Source: Parastagonospora avenae f. sp. tritici 18332-5 (taxonomy: Eukaryota > Ascomycota > Dothideomycetes > Pleosporales > Phaeosphaeriaceae). Taken from it: a stretch of DNA of 64,000 nt. This document shows positions 58,305 to 64,000 of this stretch, piece by piece. The stretch lies in the NCBI GenBank assembly GCA_022559985.1, contig JAFJTR010000070.1:94388-158387 (forward strand), in the 5' to 3' direction. The notes under the pieces are model-generated. The model did no database searches, was not told where the DNA came from, and was given only the letters and a program-made list of their open reading frames with translations. A program made the position numbers and the translations under genes. Within the stretch, counting starts at the first letter, position 1. Each line of letters begins with the position of its first letter.

Positions 58305-60856
58305 TCAGTCCGCCTCATCAACATCCATTTTTATATCCTCCTCGTACTCCTCCTCATACTCCTCTCCATAACCATACTCCTCCTCCACATACAAATACAA
58401 ATGCGCATTTTCATACGCATCAACCACAGCCTCGGGCCTCGACTCAGCGTAGCCAAAGAACGCCAGCTCACCCAACGCACCGCGCGCTGGCGCCCCAACA
58501 CTCTCCTCTTCTACAACCTCCACGCCCAACCCATACGGCCTCTCAACCTCCACCACGCCCCCCACCCCCTCCATCCCCGCCACCATCTCCCGCCCAGTAA
58601 ACGCCATCTTACACTCCCTCCGCACCATCTCCTCCACCGTCCTCGCACCCTCCTTAAACCGCCCTTCATTCCGGCAAACCCCACAAACTAACCTCCCATG
58701 CCTCGCGCTCAGCTTCGCAGACTTGTCCAGGCACTCGTAGTGGAACCACACAAACGCACACTCCGCATTCGAGCACTGCGCAATAGCGCTGGTGCGCGCG
58801 GGGAGGCGGCAGTGGCAGATGATTTCGCCGGGAGGCGGGGTGCGCGAGAGGTATGCGGCGTAGGTTAGGGGGCTTATCGTTGGGGGGCAGAGAAGGGGGG
58901 TGAGTTTAGCGGGGAAGGGGCCCGTGTTGGGAGGGGCGGGTGAGGGGCGTGGAGGGGATGTTTTCTTGGGCTTAGGAGGGGTTTTTGGTTTTGGATTGGT
59001 TTCGGTGGAGGAGAGCTGTCGGACTTGGCGGCGTGGGCGAGGTAGGCGGCGAATATGTCTACGGGTTCGTGATCTTGTTCGGGGATATCGATTGGTGGTG
59101 TTGAGGTGGGCATGAGTCCTTGACGCTGGGCTGTGTTGAGCGTGGGGGTCAGGAAGTCTCGGATGTCCTTGGTGTGCTCCTTGGTTATCCTTGCGTCTTT
59201 GATCATCTTGAGCGGGATGAGGACTGGGTTTAGGTCGATTTCGCGGCCGAAGGCGCGGATTGGATGCCGGGATGGAGTGTTGACAGCGCTCGTCTTGATA
59301 GTGTTCTTGTTGTCTAAAGTAGCTTCAGCTCGATTGTTCGAAGCTCCGTCCAGCCCGAAACTCGGAGTTGCTTGAGCGTATGGGCTGAGGTTGATGTGGT
59401 TGCTTAGTGGAGAAGTTAGCAGAGAGGGTGAGTTGTTGACTGTAGACCAGCGTGGAGGTAGGATATCATCTTGAGGCATAGTGTCAGAGTGGGATACTGG
59501 TGACTCCGTCGTGAAAGATCTATCCTGAAGTGGTGATGCCTCTGTAGCTGAACTGGTCGAGTCGCCTTCTGCACTGTGACCATCACTATGGGAGGCTGAT
59601 GCCTTATCATAGGACGTGGTTGAACTATCAGACCCGAAGACATTGTGGAAATCTTCATCTGGGCGCACATCGCGAGCACCGTCAAGATTGAGAGGAACCT
59701 GCATCTATCAGCATTTTACACAGACAAACAAAGAGACCGATGAAGTGACTCTACCAAGGACTTACAACACGAGTGTGGCCATCTGTTCTGTTGCGAGAAG
59801 CCTGCAACTCATCAATACGGACCACTGTTTGATAACCGCTATTGTTGACGTCTTTCTCGATCCACCCATTCGTATCCTTCAAAACCCCAGCTTCGGCCAA
59901 ATGAGCAGGCCGAGCATTAATTGCCGTGAACGACTTCGACACACTGCGATCCAGACTGGCCATAATCGGTACGCGATTGTCCGTCAACATCTCCAGACAA
60001 TCCGAACAGTATGATGGTGCATTTTGAGGAGTGTATTTTCTAATGGCTTGCGTCCATAAAGGATCGCTGCACTTCTCGCCGTCACGTCGGAAAGCCTGCA
60101 CGCGGCCGCGGCATAGAATGATGTCGGCTGCTAGCGTGACAGTTGCCCAGTGAATGAGTGGCTCCAAGGTAAAGATTGTCGGATTAACAGGTTGCGTGCC
60201 CGACCGGGTTTGACAGCCTGGAATTTCGCATGTGCGGTCGGACTTCTTGTGGTGGACGAAGATGTATTTTGCTGTTATTGTCAGTAGGTTACCATGAGAT
60301 AGCGTCTGAACTTACACTGTAGCAGGCCAACGATGAAAGTGAAGTGGCTGGCAACTGAGAGCATCTTGTCCGTCATGGCACTGCTGTCGAATAGTTGCGG
60401 CGTGCTGTGTAACATGTCTTGGACAAACGGACCGCACTTGTCTACCTGCATCTGAGATGCCATTCTGTCAGACGGCGTATGCGCATCCTCGGCGAATTTC
60501 TGCAGCCACAGTTGCGCTTGTAGGGTAGACAGATGGTCCTGAGACACCTGCGCAATAGGCTTGATGTGACCGTACTCATCGCGAACGAGATCATGTGGGA
60601 CGCGTCCTTGAATGAACGTACGAAACGCATTCACGCTGGCTTCTCCTGGATCATTAAAGGCTACGAAAGCACTGCCCGTGTCATTCTGCATCCAATACAA
60701 GGCGTCGGCGTTATCTTGCTGGTTGACGTGTTTGCGGCCTCGAAGATCCCGCTCGAGCTCGGAGTCAGGCTCGTTGGGCGTGTCAGCGACGTGATACTGA
60801 GCGGATGTGTGTTTCGAGAACAAGGAAGCCGGCAGACTATGGAGTCCAAAGCACAT
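58305..60856 (-). CDS. PHD-finger protein, reading frame interrupted near 58982
   Basis: Exons 60856-60316, 60271-59766 and 59704 onward join in frame. The C-terminus carries an ING-like PHD finger: CHC, CSNAEC, WFHYEC and CGVC supply the C4HC3 ligands, which in relatives read histone H3 tails. The last residues are very acidic. The upstream 600 residues are unrecognised; parts are Cys-containing (RTCEIPGCQ, SYCSDCLEML) and part is Ser-rich. The frame coding DIFAAYLAHAAKSDSSPP runs to a stop at 58874. The frame coding the PHD finger is open from well upstream and overlaps it. One missing base in an A5C4 run near 58978-58986 would explain the shift. The 5' end is uncertain: the frame is open to about 61010 without an ATG, so an upstream exon may exist. 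ATG 60856 is a conservative start. Confidence 0.6.
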
Positions 60857-61849
60857 GTTGGGTGACTGGCAGAGTTTCCCGTAGGTCGGCAGACCATATG
60901 CTGAGTTGTCAGTGGCCTGGAGGCAATCTGCGAATGGTACACCACCGGAGCGCAGTGCCAAAGTGACACGCAAAAGAGATTGACAAGTACAAAAGTCGCT
61001 AATGTACCGCTGTCATGCGTAAAGGGACCCCTTGGTCAAGGGCGAGGGACGCGGTAGGTGAGTGCTGTTGTTATTACTGTAGAGTGTAGTGCGTTTGAGG
61101 TGGATAGGCATAATAGAAGCGAGTGCGTATGCCGCGCCAAGACTTGCGCCTAGGGAAATCATATTGACATTGGAGAAGAGATTTTGGTGCCTCGGAACAC
61201 TGTATTGCGGTAATGAGACAATATTGCTTTGAGAGCTCATACAAACACTGATCCTGGTACAATGCACGACATACGAGTCTTTTTCAAATCTCAACAGTCA
61301 AGTCATGTAGACGATGAAAGATACGAGTAAAGAGGAAGATAATGTGGGATGATATGACTTAAGTGAAGGGGCATGGTCTTCATGACTTCGGAAAATTGGG
61401 TATCCAATCATATCAACTCAATCGGCAGATAGAGAGGACATCTGGCCGATTAGACCATATTAGCTAGAGCGGCATGGAAATCAGTTAGCTCCGAGCGTAG
61501 TAGTGATAGTGAAGAGCTGTGGACACTTACCGAATTCACGTGTTTCCGTGTAATTGTGATTCGGCGCAAGAGCTCAACAATCAATAAAATCGTCTGCTCT
61601 GGCAGGCTTTCTCGCTCTGGTACTCTTTACAAGAGTGGAATAGAGCTTTCAGCCATAAACATTTTTCTTCGCCAGAAGTTGCTAGCATGTGGATATGTGT
61701 ATAACCTATAGCTGATACACCATGTCCATCCCGAAAAGAAAGGAAAGAAAAAAGGTAAAATAGCCCAAACCTTGGGCTTCTGCGCCGTGATGATCTCAAT
61801 GGAAATTGATCCTTTGTCCAGGTTCGAAAGTTCCCGAAAGGTCGTGACC
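60857..61849. other. Intergenic region, possible upstream exon of the PHD-finger gene
   Basis: Bases 60857-61010 continue the PHD gene's frame on the minus strand without a start codon. A first exon near 61075-61262 is conceivable, but no donor-acceptor pair stands out. The rest shows no gene. Confidence 0.4.
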
Positions 61850-63640
61850 TCAGTTCCTCATGTCCTTCTCGAACCTCTCCTGGATCATCTGAAACGGATA
61901 ATTGGCAGGCATAAAATACTTGATATCTTTGACCTAGTCCACAACCACACGGCCCCCATCAGCCTCACCAAGTTCCCTCGCTTCCGTTCCGCCCGCGAAC
62001 ATCATCCCGACAAGCTTACCCGCTCTGTCCATGAGCCAGGCGCCACTGTCTCCAGGTAAGGAGGTGTGGGGATTGGATGAGGTTGACAGGACAATGTAAT
62101 TAGTCCTGTGGATTCCGTCCCTGCAATTCTCGACTGAGGGCACTCCATTGGTCTTGCCCACTGTATGGTTCATCGTCCTGCCTCGCTTACAGACATCGAT
62201 CGCAACCGCTCCCGACCAAGACACGACAGCTCTAAAACGATCCACTGGCTTCCCTGGTCGTAGCTTATTGTTGATGGTGTTATGGAACTCCTGGCCCTTG
62301 TCTTGAAAAAGTTTGACGAGCGCCTAATCCTGCTGAACTGTTTCATCACGTATCTTCCAGTTTTGCTGCGCACTCGATGCCCAGGTGATCTCGATCAGTA
62401 GATCTTGGCTGGTTGAGTGCTTCTCAAGTTTTAACCAATGGTTGTATATGAGATAGCAATCTGCCCGGTGAAGCTCCAGTTCACTGTCCTTTTGGAGACC
62501 TGGCCAGGCGTTTTTACCAGGGTCAAATTTCTCGCAAGATCCCCTTGCCCATATCTCTTCTAATTTTAGCTGTGATATACGATCCTGCCGGTCCTCCCCA
62601 GAGGGTTGTTCAACTTTTCTCGATTGAGGGATTTCACCGACACTGCAGCCAATACTAGAGAGAATTAGTGATACACTGAGATAAAAATTTTAGGAGTGCT
62701 TTCTGAGCTTTTCAAGTACCTGGTCGGCGGGTGCTGGCCCATAGGATTCATAGATAGCCACGCAATCGGCTGCTTGCAATCCGGGTCAGGGTCATCTTCA
62801 ACAACATGGTGATGAGTCACTGCATAGACAGTCCCTGGTCACGCGCCCCTGAATGAACTTGACGCACAATTTTCCATAGCCCATAATGCCTTCGAGCGTT
62901 GTTCTGAGACGCGCCATCTCATCTTCATCCGGCATCGGAAAAAACGCTACGACCAATGTAGTTCGGATAGTCAACTTGCTGTCTTTCGATGGCCAGATCC
63001 TCCCCAGACAGTCAATAGTCTGCCATTTGGTACCAGTCTGCTCAAGCGCATTGATGAAGCCCCTGAGACATTCTGTGTATACTTGACTTTCGACTAACTT
63101 TTCAGAAACTGGAAAGTTTCGTTGCTTCGGAGTCAGGATACTGGCGTAATCGGCATACTGGGTGTCGTCCGTTTCGGGGACGGACGGATCGATTTTGGAC
63201 AGAGCTCGGGTCGTTGTCTCGAGGGGTTTGGATGCATCTGATGAGGATGATATGATGTAACTCAATGCCCTTACTTCCATCAAGATATCCATCATGAGTT
63301 GCTCGACGCTCGAGACCATCTGGCCACGCAGTGCTATATGAAAGGTAGTGCGAAAAGTCGCTCAGCTCTTTCCGCCATTTTCATTTTTATATTTATTCTT
63401 GATCTCGTCCAAGACTCTTTCGAGCTTCGCAGCCTTCTCGAGAATCGCCGATAAAAGCTGAGAATCTTCGTAGCCGCTGTTCCTCCCATCCCAAGAAGTA
63501 CTCTCCAGTACGAGAGGGAGGTATTCTTTGACAACATTGAACGCTTTAGGCAAGTCTCGGATCGTCTCGATTGTATTGTATTTTGCGCTGATGCTTTCGA
63601 TTGTGGCTTTGATCGATAATACGAGCCCACTGGATTCCAT
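61850..63640 (-). pseudogene. Decayed SesA-domain / trypsin-like protease gene
   Basis: Four parts of one coding unit follow on the minus strand. Residues from ATG 63640 (MESSGLVLSIKATIESISA, then LPKAFNVVKEYLPLVLES) match the SesA-type N-terminal domain found on fungal NLR-like proteins. An in-frame TGA at 63362-63364 splits this domain, whose second half (VEQLMMDILMEVRALS) continues in the same frame. The frame changes by one base near 62820, then runs through an intact intron (62719-62655, CACTAAT branch). A TAG at 62324-62326 interrupts the linker. The C-terminal part has a chymotrypsin-fold signature (GKTNGVPSVENC and PGDSGAWLMD). A last TAG at 61934-61936 precedes 28 more codons to a TGA at 61850. 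With three stops and a frameshift it is very probably non-functional. Joining the parts into one ancestral gene is inference. Confidence 0.65.
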
Positions 63641-64000
63641 GATTCGAGATGCCGTGCGTCACTCGCGAGAAGAAGTTGTGATGTGATGTGATGTGATCGT
63701 TGAGTCAAAGAAGAGCATACTGAGCTAAGTAAGCATTGCGGGGTTCAGTTCAGCTGCGACTGATAAGGCTATGTACGCTTCAAGCCTCTCTATTTTCGAC
63801 ATTGCGAGGGCAATTGCGCGATTTCCAGCTCGGCCAGCCTGATGCGTAGCTACTAAACCACCCAGAGGCTTTTGAGGCAATCTTGTGGAACGCATTTCCA
63901 ATAACGTACCTCACAAGCGAGCTGATCACACAAGCGAGCTGATCACTCTGCCAAGACCCCACCAAAACCACGACTGTACACTGTAGTATAGCACCGTCCA
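63641..64000. other. Right edge, no gene seen
   Basis: It holds the promoter side of the SesA-type pseudogene. A GTGAT pentamer run lies near 63677-63697, and a 16-base tandem duplication (CACAAGCGAGCTGATC) near 63912-63944. Confidence 0.5.
63912..63944. repeat. Two-copy 16-base tandem duplication
   Basis: CACAAGCGAGCTGATCA occurs twice head to tail without a mismatch. It is probably a recent slippage product. Confidence 0.8.

Noticed and set aside
58871..59020. An intron joining the two frames of the PHD gene
   Set aside because: A GTCCGA donor and ATAAG acceptor would restore frame, but both are weak and would remove a long coding-like segment (KPKKTSPPRPSPAPPNTG).
1..64000. CRISPR arrays, rRNA, operons or ribosome binding sites
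   Set aside because: The window is eukaryotic nuclear DNA. No regular spacer-repeat array or rRNA signature was seen.

Overview
The window is nuclear DNA from a filamentous ascomycete. Almost every gene is split by short introns (usually 44-62 bases) with GT..AG ends and CTAAC/CTRAY-like branch points. The gene set is typical of moulds: Zn2Cys6 and C2H2 regulators, a reductive iron uptake pair, orotidine-5'-phosphate decarboxylase, GPI-anchored surface proteins and a decayed SesA-type protein. A 1,929-residue CPS1/Mug62-like double adenylation protein and a dehydrin-like DPR-motif protein suggest Dothideomycetes, probably Pleosporales; the genus cannot be fixed from the sequence alone. Exon joins were worked out by hand from splice signals, reading phase and family conservation. 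The spliced lengths of all intact multi-exon models divide by three.

Left third (1-26.7 kb). A truncated coiled-coil gene with an in-frame stop lies at the edge, followed by a degenerate tandem repeat. A proline racemase/hydroxyproline epimerase-like gene and a Xaa-Pro aminopeptidase with a long disordered tail are divergently arranged. Then come a 1,424-residue dehydrin-like repeat protein, an unknown basic protein, a RING-finger protein, a Zn2Cys6 transcription factor, a peroxisomal acyl-CoA thioesterase and the CPS1-like gene.

Middle (26.7-49.2 kb). This part holds a single-exon ferric reductase-like flavocytochrome, a mitochondrial succinyl-CoA:3-ketoacid CoA-transferase, a Dal5-type MFS transporter, an epoxide hydrolase, a gene-poor stretch of about 4 kb and a C2H2 regulator. 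The divergent pair of FET3-type ferroxidase and FTR1 iron permease follows. Their shared 889-bp promoter carries three exact ATCWGATAA elements, the recognition sequence of the iron-responsive GATA repressor SreA/Fep1. Together with the ferric reductase, the window could encode all three steps of reductive iron uptake: reduction, re-oxidation and permeation.

Right third (49.2-64 kb). Two paralogous small GPI-anchored proteins flank a LigB-type extradiol dioxygenase, a lysine-rich nuclear protein and the pyrG/URA3 gene. A PHD-finger gene with a probable one-base frameshift and a decayed SesA plus serine-protease-like pseudogene close the window.

The most unusual observation concerns the iron pair. 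One intron in the ferroxidase gene and one in the permease gene keep frame only if read as [D1,2] spliceosomal twin introns (stwintrons). In each, an internal intron sits between the first and second base of the external donor, and its removal creates a GTAAGTA donor. The two copies have the same phase, size and architecture and similar internal acceptors. This is inferred from sequence and needs transcript evidence.
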